Of a stretch of DNA of 64,000 nt, positions 1 through 9,266 are shown in pieces. The notes under the pieces were generated by a model. It had not been told where the DNA came from. It saw only the letters and a list, made by a program, of their open reading frames with translations, and made no database searches. The translations under genes and the position numbers were made by a program. The first letter of the stretch is position 1. The number at the start of each line of letters is the position of its first letter. This DNA is from Paracyclopina nana (Eukaryota; Arthropoda; Copepoda; Cyclopoida; Cyclopettidae), in the NCBI GenBank assembly GCA_019096065.1, contig JAGUCH010000001.1, positions 620,001 to 684,000 on the forward strand. Direction: 5' to 3'.

Positions 1-140
1 TAAATACAGTTTTTATCTTGCAAGCACATATTTGCACATCGAACATCTGATGAGGCTGTTTTGGAAACAATATGAGGTGATTTGGCATCATACCGATAAG
101 TCCTATCCTCCTTTATAACACAATTAGGCCAAGCTGAAAT

Positions 141-691
141 TCATATCGATATAATCAGGAACAAAGTATTTCTAACAAATACATCAGGCGTACCAGGAAT
201 ACATTTCACCAGGCATAATTGTCGATTGTCAGAATTGCAATCCACAGTATCAATTTTGGTATCATCTTTGTACTTGACACAACCTTTGTTGGTGTCAACA
301 TGAGCATCAAACATCCAAGTATACAAAAACATGTCTGTATTGTCATCTCTGTGGGCAAATGAATTATTACACCAAGACAAATCATTGCAGCCATCATTGG
401 CTGTCGATTTCAGCTTGACATGCAGGTAGTATTCCTTGTCCCTATTCACTGAGAGAAGTAGTTGAACAAAGGCAAAAACTAAGCAAATAAATGCTGTTGT
501 ACAACCTTTTTCATAAGCTTCAAAATCATCATAGTTTCTGATTTTTGCTGGCAAGTGGCCTATTCTGGTGCATTTATCTTCTTTAAAATCTCCTTTCATG
601 GAAGAAATGTAAAATTTCCCCTTCACCAAGTATGCCACATAATATGGCAGATTATTTGTTGAGGGCCTATCAAATGTGCAAGTATCCTCAA
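141..691 (-). CDS. C-type-lectin-like domain protein (partial model)
   Basis: Two exons are supported: 506-691 and 448 down to a stop at 141. They are joined across a 57-base intron with a GT donor after AAAAG and a TTCTCTCAG acceptor; reading through the intron also stays open, but it encodes an unlikely hydrophobic insert. The product has the spaced cysteines of a C-type lectin fold: an early DTC, then GCNDLSWCNNS, KGCVKYKDD and a closing DCNSDNRQLCLVKC. Such domains are usually secreted and bind sugars or other ligands in innate immunity. No classical EPN or QPD sugar-binding tripeptide is visible, so sugar binding is unproven. The exon at 691 starts at a splice acceptor, so the start codon and signal peptide lie in an upstream exon that I could not place securely in 700-1000. 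The 3' end may instead splice onward near 190. Confidence 0.55.
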
Positions 692-704
692 CTAAGTAAA
701 AAAA

Positions 705-1168
705 AGTCCTTTTTGGCTTGTCCATTCATGCTTACTTATGGAGCTTACCAAAGTCTTCCACAATCAATTGAGTTGCTGAAATGATGCTTTGATAAATTAA
801 AGAGATGTACTAAGACTCCAGCAATCACCTTCATGTATTATAAGGAAAATCAGAAGGCTGAATTTAAGTGTTCTCACAATCATGTCTAGAAATGCTCTGA
901 GGACTGCTGAAGGTCTGCCAAATTCAAGTCGTAGCTTAGCAATTAGTATTTCACCCAGGTTACCATTTGTCCACATTCAGCTTTGAGGAAAAATACGTTG
1001 CTCCTCAAGCTATGAGGAAAGCTTCAATAAATTTAATCAATTAATTTGTGCCAAGCAGTTGCTAAAAGTTTAATAGTGTTTTGACCGAATGTTTCAGACG
1101 TCAGACCTATTTTGAGCGCTGAAATTTACTAGTTAAATACTTTTTAGGAGTACAACATAATATGAATC
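705..1168. other. Spacer between lectin-like gene and tRNA-Ala
   Basis: The minus strand may hold the missing 5' exon(s) of the lectin-like gene, since splice-like signals occur at about 735-850. No combination gave a clean start codon plus matching phase. Nothing else is recognisable here. Confidence 0.3.
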
Positions 1169-1241
1169 GGGGGCGTAGCTCAGATGGTAGAGCGCTCGCT
1201 TAGCATGCGAGAGGTACCGGGATCGATACCCGGCGCCTCCA
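1169..1241 (+). tRNA. tRNA-Ala (anticodon AGC)
   Basis: A complete 73-base cloverleaf is visible. The acceptor GGGGGCG pairs with CGCCTCC, the D arm is GCTC...GAGC, the anticodon stem CTCGC/GCGAG encloses TTAGCAT (anticodon AGC), the T arm is CCGGG/CCCGG, and the discriminator base is A. A run of T follows at 1243-1250, as expected for RNA polymerase III termination. An identical copy lies on the minus strand at 13504-13576. The gene ends only 28 bases from the stop codon of the convergent cathepsin gene. Confidence 0.97.
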
Positions 1242-1268
1242 ATTTTTTTATTTCTGTTTCAACACAGC

Positions 1269-3047
1269 TCAGCACAGTGGAATATTGTTGACTTGCCATC
1301 CGAATCCACAGTGGCCAATATTTGCCTTGATTTTGAAGAAGCCACTCTCGCCAAAGTTCTTGCCCCAGGAATTCTTCACTTGGAAGTAATCCTGTCCATT
1401 TTCAGTGCCATAGCCAACCACAAGGACAGCATGATTGTTTCGGTTCCTGCAATGGAGGAAATTGGTTGAAACCAGGGCTTTTTGAGAGCTTTTAGATGTA
1501 GGGGGGCGTTAACTGAAAAAGGAACATTGCTCACAGCACTTCCTTTTTGAATTAACGCACCCCCGAACTGAAAAGGCCTCAAAAAGCCATGATTATCTAG
1601 AATTTTCCATAGCTTACGTGCATGAGGTTCCACCATTTTCAGCATTGCAGCAGGAATTGCTCTGAAGGACTCCACTTGAGTAGCTGCCCAAGGGTGAGGC
1701 ATCCAATGTGGTGACAACTGGTCCATTCTCCCTCACCAACATTTTCAAGTCATATTCATTGGTGCCCCAAATGTACAATTGATTAGTGACAGCATGTCCA
1801 GTGTAGTAGCCTTTAAAAATATGCCACTTTACATCTGATTTCTGGTGAGACAATTTTAAAAGAGCTTACAATTTTGCTGAGCTCTGCAAGAGTGATCAGA
1901 TGCTTGGTATGGATAGCAGTTTTCATTTTGGTGATATCCTCCAGCTTCATTGACTAGGTAAGCAAAGTAGGCTTGTGGCCAAGCTCCTGGCATCCAAAAG
2001 CCCCAAATCCATCATGGGAGTATCCATTGGCACAATCCACCAAAAATTGCTCAGACAAGTCATCAACAAACTTGCCTCCTTTCTGCATTAGAAATCAAGA
2101 GTAAAAGCTTGCTTAAAAGCTAAACTAGATGGCGTTGCGCTCACAGTGCACCATTGAAGACCTGTTATTCTGGCCTGAATAGCACCTTTTTCGATGCAGG
2201 GGCGTTAACTGAAAAAGGAACTATGCTCATACTATCTCCTTTTTGAATTAACGCACCCCCATACTGAAAAGCTCTGGAAAAGCCATGATTTTAAAGGGAG
2301 GAGGGATAAAGTAGGGAATTGATATGCCCTTTTGATTATCAAAGCAAATCAAGGCTTTTTGAGGTGTTTTCAGTATGGGGGTGCGTTAATTCTAAAAGGA
2401 ACTACTAAGAGCAAAGTTCCTTTTTCAGTTAACGCCCCCATCACTTAAAAGCTCTCTAAAAGCCATGATTTGTTTTATTTTGAACAGGTTGGAAGTAAAA
2501 TTGATTTTGATGCTCACTCACCTGGTTGAAGCAAGCTTCAATAGCTCCAGTGCATGCCAAAGCTGAGCATGATCCACAACTGGATGGGTTATTAACAGAT
2601 GACACAACTCCTTGGTCAACCCAGCTGAAGTTGTCATCAAACTTGAAATTGGCATACTTCTTCCTCAAAGATTCCATGTAGGCCTCACTTTTGGCATCCC
2701 TTGGCACCTCCTTTGGTAGCTCAGGCAAACCTTCAAGTTTTACATATATGAAAAGTAGTGATTTTTAGTCAATATGGAATTGGCTCACCTTGGTTGATGT
2801 AGGCTTTGAATTCCTCATCTGTCATGTCAGTAAACTGGTTGATACCCATGGTATAGGTGACTTCTCCACGTGCAAACTTGGCATTGTGCTCCTCAATCTT
2901 CTGAAGATTGGCATTGTAGATGGCTTGTCTCTGAGTGAATTCCCTGGGATTAGCAAAAGATTTGTTGAACTGCTTTTGGTACTCAAAGTATGACAGCTCG
3001 GCCAAGGCCACGCCCACAAAAGCTGCCAAAATTAGCAAAGTTTTCAT
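1269..3047 (-). CDS. Cathepsin L-like cysteine protease with a frame break
   Basis: Papain-family (C1A) protease with a signal peptide ([16 protein letters not shown]), an I29 inhibitor propeptide ([23 protein letters not shown]) and a mature domain. Exons: 3047-2789, 2730-2522, 2082-1870, 1834-1618, 1446-1269. The catalytic Cys is in CGSC (exon 2), the His in [10 protein letters not shown] and the Asn in KNSWG (exon 5). Exon 3 is one base short: it reads correctly through [17 protein letters not shown] and then continues correctly only after a +1 correction near 1989, as [14 protein letters not shown]. The splice phases on both sides also require that missing base. The gene is therefore either a recent pseudogene or carries a sequence error. 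Two usually invariant positions are changed: the oxyanion Gln (NQGQCGSC context) is Pro, and the Trp after the catalytic Cys is Ser. The length without the break is about 358 residues, normal for the family. Confidence 0.85.
1475..1592. repeat. Intronic hairpin repeat, copy 1
   Basis: An imperfect inverted repeat of about 118 bases fills cathepsin intron 4. The left arm includes GGGCGTTAACTGAAAAAGGA and the right arm TCCTTTTTGAATTAACGC, extended outward by GGCTTTTTGAG-type arms. Related to copies 2 and 3 in intron 2. Confidence 0.75.
2178..2292. repeat. Intronic hairpin repeat, copy 2
   Basis: Same family and orientation as the copy at 1475: GGGGCGTTAACTGAAAAAGG ... CTCCTTTTTGAATTAACGC followed by ACTGAAAAGCTC and AAAAGCCATGAT. 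Lies in cathepsin intron 2. Confidence 0.75.
2350..2470. repeat. Intronic hairpin repeat, copy 3 (opposite orientation)
   Basis: A third copy, inverted relative to copy 2 and about 60 bases from it: GGGGGTGCGTTAATTCTAAA ... TTCCTTTTTCAGTTAACGCC. Copies 2 and 3 together fill most of cathepsin intron 2. Confidence 0.75.
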
Positions 3048-3107
3048 TTTTAGCTACTGTTTGAGTAACCTTCTACTCACAATAGATCCAGGATGAGTCT
3101 TGTTAGA

Positions 3108-3115
3108 CTTTTATA
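3108..3115 (-). promoter_or_regulatory. TATA box of cathepsin L-like gene
   Basis: TATAAAAG on the minus strand, 61 bases upstream of the ATG at 3047. This leaves room for a short 5' UTR starting near 3080. Confidence 0.6.
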
Positions 3116-4330
3116 TTGAACATTAAGATAAGCTAAGCTTTTGACTTCTATTTTGACCAAGTATTGCCAATGGGCGGGACTTGTCCAAATTGTGCAATCA
3201 AAGGGTGATAAAAAACATATTTTGTTTCGGATAATTTTTTTAATTCTATGGAAATGACAAAATATTAATGCAGATACTTTTAAAAATAAGAAGAATGCAA
3301 GTTGGATTGGATTTTCAAGATGAAATTTGGATAATAATGCAATGTCAACAATGGAGTGGCGCTACTTAGCCTTTCTTATTCTTTGTCAAGATGATTTACA
3401 TCAGAATTGACGTCATTTCTCTCTTATCTTTTTTGCAAAAGGAGAAAATTGTACGCAATTCTAGTCGTGAGTGACCTTGGACATAATAGCTTACACTACT
3501 GGCCTTTCCAGCAAGGTCAAGTGAACTAGATTGTTGAGCTTTCATTGAAAAAAAAGGTCAAAGGCATTTTTTGCATCATTTTGTGTCTGCTAACTTTGAA
3601 AGAATAGCGCTTTGCTCGATTGATTGGCCTTTAAAGAGTTCAATGTCCTACAAAACCTGGCCTTTTTTCTACACTCACTGCCTCGAAGGCTTAAGCCTTA
3701 TTACCCCCTTTTTAGCTTGGCCAATTGCCAATAATGGCTTAACAAGACACTACTAAACATTTTTTTCAGTCAGGAAAACCCAGCCAATGTAGAAATTGAG
3801 CAAATACATTGTAATTTAATCTAGGCATGTACTGTGGCCTTTGCTGAAATAATTGCATCTGGCAAAAGGTCAACAACAGTGTAGATATATAGAATAACAT
3901 TTGCCTCAGGTCATTGTGCATACTCTAATGTTGACTCAAGATAACTGAAGCCAGAAGAGAGACAATTCAAAATATTATTGTAGCTTTCTTCTCCCTAAAA
4001 CTTGGGTGGCCTTGACCTCTGAGAAATTTAGGCCTGGCCTTTCATCAACTTTCTTCTGGGCAAGGCCAAGCTCAGGCCATAGTAGCAACATTAAGGTCAT
4101 CCACACTTTTTCAAACTCAAAATTGACAGCCTTCAATTATTCTAAGGTGTTTGAGCTGTATAAATTAATTGGATTTGATCATCAAATTTCACCTCTGAGA
4201 TTTAAGACAGGGCACAAAAATAGCTCAAGTGTAGATTTTCCTCTTGTTTAAAACTTCCTCAACATTGAGGAAAAAGTGGAGGACAGGAGGCCAAAGCTGT
4301 TATTCACCTGGGATAAAAAAAACTACTCTT
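3116..4330. other. Intergenic region upstream of NAALADase-like gene
   Basis: About 1.2 kb lies between divergent genes and should contain both promoters. Short ORFs here (3571-3756, 4006-4251) show no domain, splice context or homology that I recognise. No repeats stand out. Confidence 0.4.
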
Positions 4331-7101
4331 ATGGGGGAAGTATTATTGAGCAACAGGGTGCATAGCACAGTGGGCAATTTTTCCATCATGAACCTTGATA
4401 GATTGAGAAGCCCAGTTGAAGAGTTTGTAAACGAGGGAGATCTTCCAAATCACCAACAGCAAAGGTGGAGAATGAACAACTTGGATCAAAGGCAGCAGAA
4501 ATATGCACTTGGCATCCTGGTGGGTGTGGCTGGTTTCAGCCTGCTCCTGGGCTTCCTGGGAATGTTTGGCATTGCCCAGAACAGCATGGCAATGCACTCA
4601 AGACTGGTGCACAACTCTTTGGTTGATGAAAAGTTCATCACTGAGGAGATTTTCCAAAGAATCAACATGGAGTCTATCAAGACTTATCTTAGTTGGCTGG
4701 GGGAAAAGCCTCACCCTTCAGGGCAAACCAGGGAGACTGAAATTGCCCTGTGGATTAAATCAAGCCTGGAACAACTGGAACTGGACTCAGTGTCAGTGCA
4801 TGCATATGAAGTCATGCTCTCTTTTCCAACAGGAACAAACAGAGTAACTTAAACATAAAAAACCAGGGGATGGGCAAATTTAACCATTCTAGGCTTGTAT
4901 CAAACATAACAGGGGATCTCAAATAGCCTCAAGATTGGCAACACCTTGCCCATCCTCTTTGGACTCATTAAATGCTCTATTTATTTAAGGTGGAGGTGTA
5001 TGATGGGTTCACTTTGAATTTTGCATCCAGCTTAGAAGAGTTGGACTCATGTTTAGCCCAAAGGAGGGGCAGTGATTTGAGCATAAATTTGGTGCAAGCC
5101 TTCAATGCATATTCCCCCAAGCTATCCATTAATGAAACCAAACCCATCTATGTCAACTATGCCAGGCTAGAGGACTTTGAGTTGCTCAAGCAACAAACTG
5201 TCTTAAGGAGCAATCTAGATCATGTCATGATTGCTAGGTATGGCAAAATTTCAGCCAGAGAGAAAGTAAGGAATGCCATGAAGCATGGAGCCAAAGGATT
5301 GATCCTTTATGCTGATCCTGAGCAAGTGGCTCCTTCAGGATCCCTTGATGTGTTTCCTAACTCAAAATGGTTGCCAAGCTCTGGAATTGTGAGGGAATCT
5401 CTCTTGCCAACATATGGTGACCCTCAATCTCCTGGTTTGCCTTCATTGCCCAATGTTTACAAATTACCTTCTGTAAGAAGTTTTGTCTTTAAAAAAATCC
5501 ATTATTCTACCTTTGCCTTTCTCAGGATCAACTGACTTGGAGCCTTCCTACAATCCCTGTACAATCAATAGGGTATGAGGATGCAAAAAAGCTGCTAGAC
5601 TCTGTCAAGGGAACTGAAGCCTATCCAGGATGGAGTGGCAAGCTTGGAATCCAATACAATCTAGGGGGAGTAGACATGCCCAATAGCAAGAAAGTTCACC
5701 TTGCTGTCACCAATGAATTAGCTCTGACCAAGATCCAAAACATAGTTGGAGTTATCCGGGGAGGTGTGGAACCAGATAGGTATGTGATTGTTGGCACCCA
5801 TAGGGATTCCATGGGCTGTGGTGGGGCAGATCCTTCTCCAGGATCAGCCGCAATGATGGGAGTGATTGGTGCCATCAGGGAGACAATGAAAGCCTATGGA
5901 TGGAGACCGAGAAGGTCTTTGGTTTTTGTGTCATTCGCTGCCTCAGAATTTGGATCAATTGGGGCACAAGAGTGGGTGGAGGAACACTTGCCCAAGTTGA
6001 AAAACCGGGTGGTATCCTACCTGAACATGGATTCTTGTGTGGTGGGCCCCGACATTGATGCAACAGCTTCCATCCCTTTGAGAAGACTTATTCTAAAAGC
6101 GCTCAAATCTGTACCCGACCCTATGAACCCCACAAATTACAAGAGGACTTACTTTGACTTTTGGAAAGAAAAGTCTTCAAGAGGATACAACATGGTACAT
6201 AAGTTATAGCCTAGTATAAGATATGAGCTAAGACTTTTGTTTGTAGCTTCAAGAACCCTATACTGGCCTTATTGGAGGTACAGGGGACTTTTCTCCTTTT
6301 GTGTACTTAGGAGGAATCCCTTCTTTGGACCTTAGGTTCTCTACAAGCGAATACAATAAGTCCAACCTCTACCCTCTGCACAATTCTGGTTATGACAATG
6401 TTGATTACTTCATGAAGATGATTGATCCAGAGCTCAAGATCTTGCAAACCTGCAGCCAAGTGATGGTCTTTCTCATAAGGGAATTGGCAGATTCTCTTGT
6501 GCTTCCATTTGACATTTCTCAGTACAAAATTGCTCTGTTTCAAGCTCTGTCTCATGTAAAGACCCTTGCCATGACCTCAATGTATGCTCCAATAGGTAAC
6601 AAATTATGATGGCTTTAATGCATTATCAACATTTAAAAATATATTCCAGCCTCTACATCATCTCTGTCAATGGACTCAATTCTGAGACAAAATCAAGTGA
6701 ACCTGGACATTTTGGACATGGCCATTAAGGAATATGACATCCAAGCCAGAAACTGGACCAAAAACTTGAACTTGACCAACTACCAAAATGATCCCATGAT
6801 CATGAGAATGCTGAATGACCAACTGATGCAGTTGGAAAAGATCTTCTTGTCTCCCAATGGGATCCCCTACCAAAATGAAACTCAGCACATCATTCTGGCC
6901 TTCAACACTAGCACTCAGTATGGTCAAGCCACCTTTCCAGGCATTATCAATTATTTTGAGGCCTTTTTAGCCACAGACTTGAACACCATAGATGAAAGGA
7001 ACAGATGGGAAGGTTGGGATAGCCTGAAAAGGCACATTTCTGAAATCTATGTGAAGATAATTCAAGCTGCTTCGCATCTAAAAGCATTCCATGTAATTTG
7101 A
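4331..7101 (+). CDS. NAALADase/glutamate carboxypeptidase II-like type II membrane protein, probable pseudoenzyme
   Basis: M28B family (PSMA/NAALAD/transferrin-receptor fold). Exons: 4331-4843, 4990-5472, 5526-6194, 6247-6595, 6650-7101; all phases match, giving about 821 residues. A cytoplasmic tail precedes one membrane anchor (YALGILVGVAGFSLLLGFLG), then the ectodomain with a PA domain (IYVNYARLEDF, IARYGK, AKGLILYADP), the peptidase domain (RGGVEPDRYVIVGTHRDS) and a C-terminal dimerisation domain (MNDQLMQLEKIFLSP). Compared with known family ligands, the first zinc His and the bridging Asp are kept (THRDS, GGADPSPG), as is the later Asp (YLNMDS). The catalytic base Glu is replaced (SFAASEFG against family SWDAEEFG, leaving only the second Glu), and the last zinc His aligns with Asn (PLHNSGYDN against PLYHSVYET). 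Hydrolysis is therefore unlikely; a receptor-like role, as in transferrin receptors, is possible. The first ATG is at 4331, with an alternative at 4388. Confidence 0.88.
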
Positions 7102-7113
7102 AGAAATCTTATG

Positions 7114-7119
7114 AATAAA
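7114..7119 (+). terminator. Polyadenylation signal of NAALADase-like gene
   Basis: AATAAA lies 12 bases after the stop codon. Confidence 0.55.
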
Positions 7120-7221
7120 ACTAACATCAATATAGTGTCAATGTTGTAGATTCCTCAGATGCTTTGTGATATCCGACACTCTGATGATTAAGATTTATTA
7201 AGATTATCAAAGACACATCTT

Positions 7222-8568
7222 ATGGCAACTATGAAGGATATATTCACTTTATCTTACCTGTTGGCCATTTCCCTGTGTTTGGGGTTGCCTGTGGAAGATT
7301 TCGATGGAGACATTTTCCTGGGTCATCCAAGGGACCTAGATACCTCATTAGAAAGAGGTATGCTTAGTGTCCTTATTTGATAGGGTTTAAAATGTATCTT
7401 CCAGTTGGTCAGGGAGTGGATGCAGGCCCTTCTGATGTTGGCCATGAATTGCATGCCAAGCTAGAGGAAGCTGCTGAGAAAGCTATGGCACTCATTAACC
7501 ATGCAGGGAAGTATTTGGAAGATGCTGCCAAAGAGCAAGACTCTATGAGTATGGACTCTTACAAAGATTCTAAGCCCTATCAACTGAGAGAAAAGAGGCA
7601 AATCTATGCTGTCCCCCAAACTGATTCAAATGCTGCCAAAAGTAATGTTAAGATATACCCAAGAAAACTATTGTAACCTTTGCGTTTAGACCGAAAGGCA
7701 AGGAGCATCACCTTGTCTGACGGGGTTGAGCTAGAGGCTGAAGCGGTCAAGTCAAGCAAGAAGAAGTCTAAGAGGGAAGACAGTACAACTGAGCATACTG
7801 AAACTACAACTGCAACAGCTGAGACTGATGGCACTGCGAACCCTGCTCAGGGTGGCTGGTGGGAAGAAGGGTCTCCACTAACCCCAGAGGTTCTAGACTC
7901 AATGATTGAAGCTATGAACCATTTGAATGAAAAATTTTGTAAGCTTCCATTTGAGAATGTTTTTGGCAGAATAGCCTTTCATAATGATTTCAGCAATCTT
8001 CATCAAGAAGTATGACATAGTGCATCCAGAGCTACCCCAAATGGTTCCTGAAGATGGCGAAATGTCTCAGACCTTACCTCCAGAGCCAGACAATAGTAAG
8101 CACCACAATGGGACTGAACATGGTGAGCATGGAGAGGAGGAGGGTGGTCTTGGGGAACATGAAGATGGGGGAGAGGGCCAAGAGGGAGGAGAAGAGGAGG
8201 GGAGTGAGACTGGGGGTGAGGGAGGGTATGATGATGGGTATGGTACAGACACAGAGGGGCATGGAGAAACTGACCAAGAAGATGAAGGGAACCCTGAAGA
8301 ATGGGCTGAAGGATCCAACCCTGAAGAGGGCAACCCTGAAGAAGGGAACCCTGAAGAGGGCAACCCTGAGGAAGGGAACCCTGAAGATGGGAATCAAGAG
8401 GATGGGAACCCAGAAGAAGGGAATCCTGAAGAAGAAGGGAACCCTGAAGGAGAAGGGAATCCTGAAGAAGGGACTGAGGAGCCTGCAGGTAAAGGAGATG
8501 CTGCCACCACGGAAGAGCCTGAAGGTGAAGATCAGAATCAAGAGGGTGAAGAAGCTGAAGAGGAATAG
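7222..8568 (+). CDS. Secreted Glu-rich protein with NPEEG repeats
   Basis: Exons: 7222-7357, 7405-7641, 7690-7938, 7994-8568, with consistent phases and introns of 47-55 bases, giving about 398 residues. The protein starts with a signal peptide (MKDIFTLSYLLAISLCLGLP, second Met at 7231). It continues with a helical segment (VGHELHAKLEEAAEKAMALI), dibasic sites (REKRQ, KKKSKRE) that could be cleaved by furin-like proteases, a Thr-rich stretch, and a C-terminal half of some 160 residues made almost only of Glu, Gly, Asn, Pro and Asp. The last part repeats NPEEG. I do not recognise a family. A strongly acidic secreted protein could bind calcium or form matrix, but that is inference. It follows the NAALADase-like gene on the same strand after 120 bases. 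Confidence 0.75.
8317..8474 (+). repeat. Coding tandem repeat (NPEEG units)
   Basis: Fifteen-base units encoding N-P-E-E-G, with variants NPEDG, NQEDG, NPEEEG and NPEGEG, make up the C-terminal part of the acidic secreted protein. Confidence 0.85.
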
Positions 8569-9266
8569 TCTAAAAATCAGGCTGGCTATTAAAAAATTGT
8601 TTTGAATTTCCTCGAAAAAAAAGTGTCTGCCTGTCCTGAGATACAAATCTTGGCCTTGTACTTTTCTGCTACTCTGAGCATGGACAAATTTGTCACTTTT
8701 CCTGAAAGAGGTCAAGAAATCTTCAGAACAAATAATAACTGTTGACCTACTTTTACAAGTGATAGCCTCAACATATGTATCTTCTCTCAAGTTCTCTTGA
8801 CTTCTTTTAAAAAAAGTACTTTAGTGACTGGCCACAAGCTATCCAAAAATAAGGCATTTTTATGCCTCGCAAGATTGAGACAGTATTTTATGTCAATTAA
8901 AAGAGAGTGGGCATTTTTTCCTCAAAGCCTAAACTTAGACCAGAAAATTACGCGGTGGCCTTTTTTCATGGTCAAGCTGGCAAGGCTGACCGGCCGGCGC
9001 GGCGTGCTCTCCACTATTACCTATTTCACATAACTAATCAGACAAATCATGCATATCATCAAGCTAAAAATCTAAAAAAAAAGGTTGCCAAAGTGAATTT
9101 AAAGTTCAGTTTCTAGCCCTGCTTTGGGAAAAAAGTGTAATTTGACCATAGAAAGCCTTAGGCCAGCCTCAAATTGGCAAGTCACCCACACACAGATTAA
9201 AAAGTGTCGGAAAGGGAAGAAAAGTCTCATTCGAGTTGTGGCCTTTGCCCAGGCAAAACAGTCAAA
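8569..9266. other. Spacer between acidic-protein and coiled-coil genes
   Basis: Probably holds the 3' UTR of the first gene and the promoter and 5' UTR of the second. Small ORFs here look random. No repeats or RNA genes seen. Confidence 0.35.

Noticed and set aside
736-832. Possible start exon of the lectin-like gene (ATGAAGGTGATTGCTGG region) plus a 27-base micro-exon
   Set aside because: Good splice signals exist, but no combination of donor and phase joins to the exon at 691 without a stop.
3571-4251. Short plus-strand frames between cathepsin and NAALADase-like genes
   Set aside because: No domains, no signal peptide, no splice partners; length is within chance.
8074-8790. Minus-strand Phe/Arg/Pro-rich frame opposite the NPEEG repeat
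   Set aside because: Produced by the repeat read backwards. The plus-strand gene has a signal peptide and consistent splice phases.
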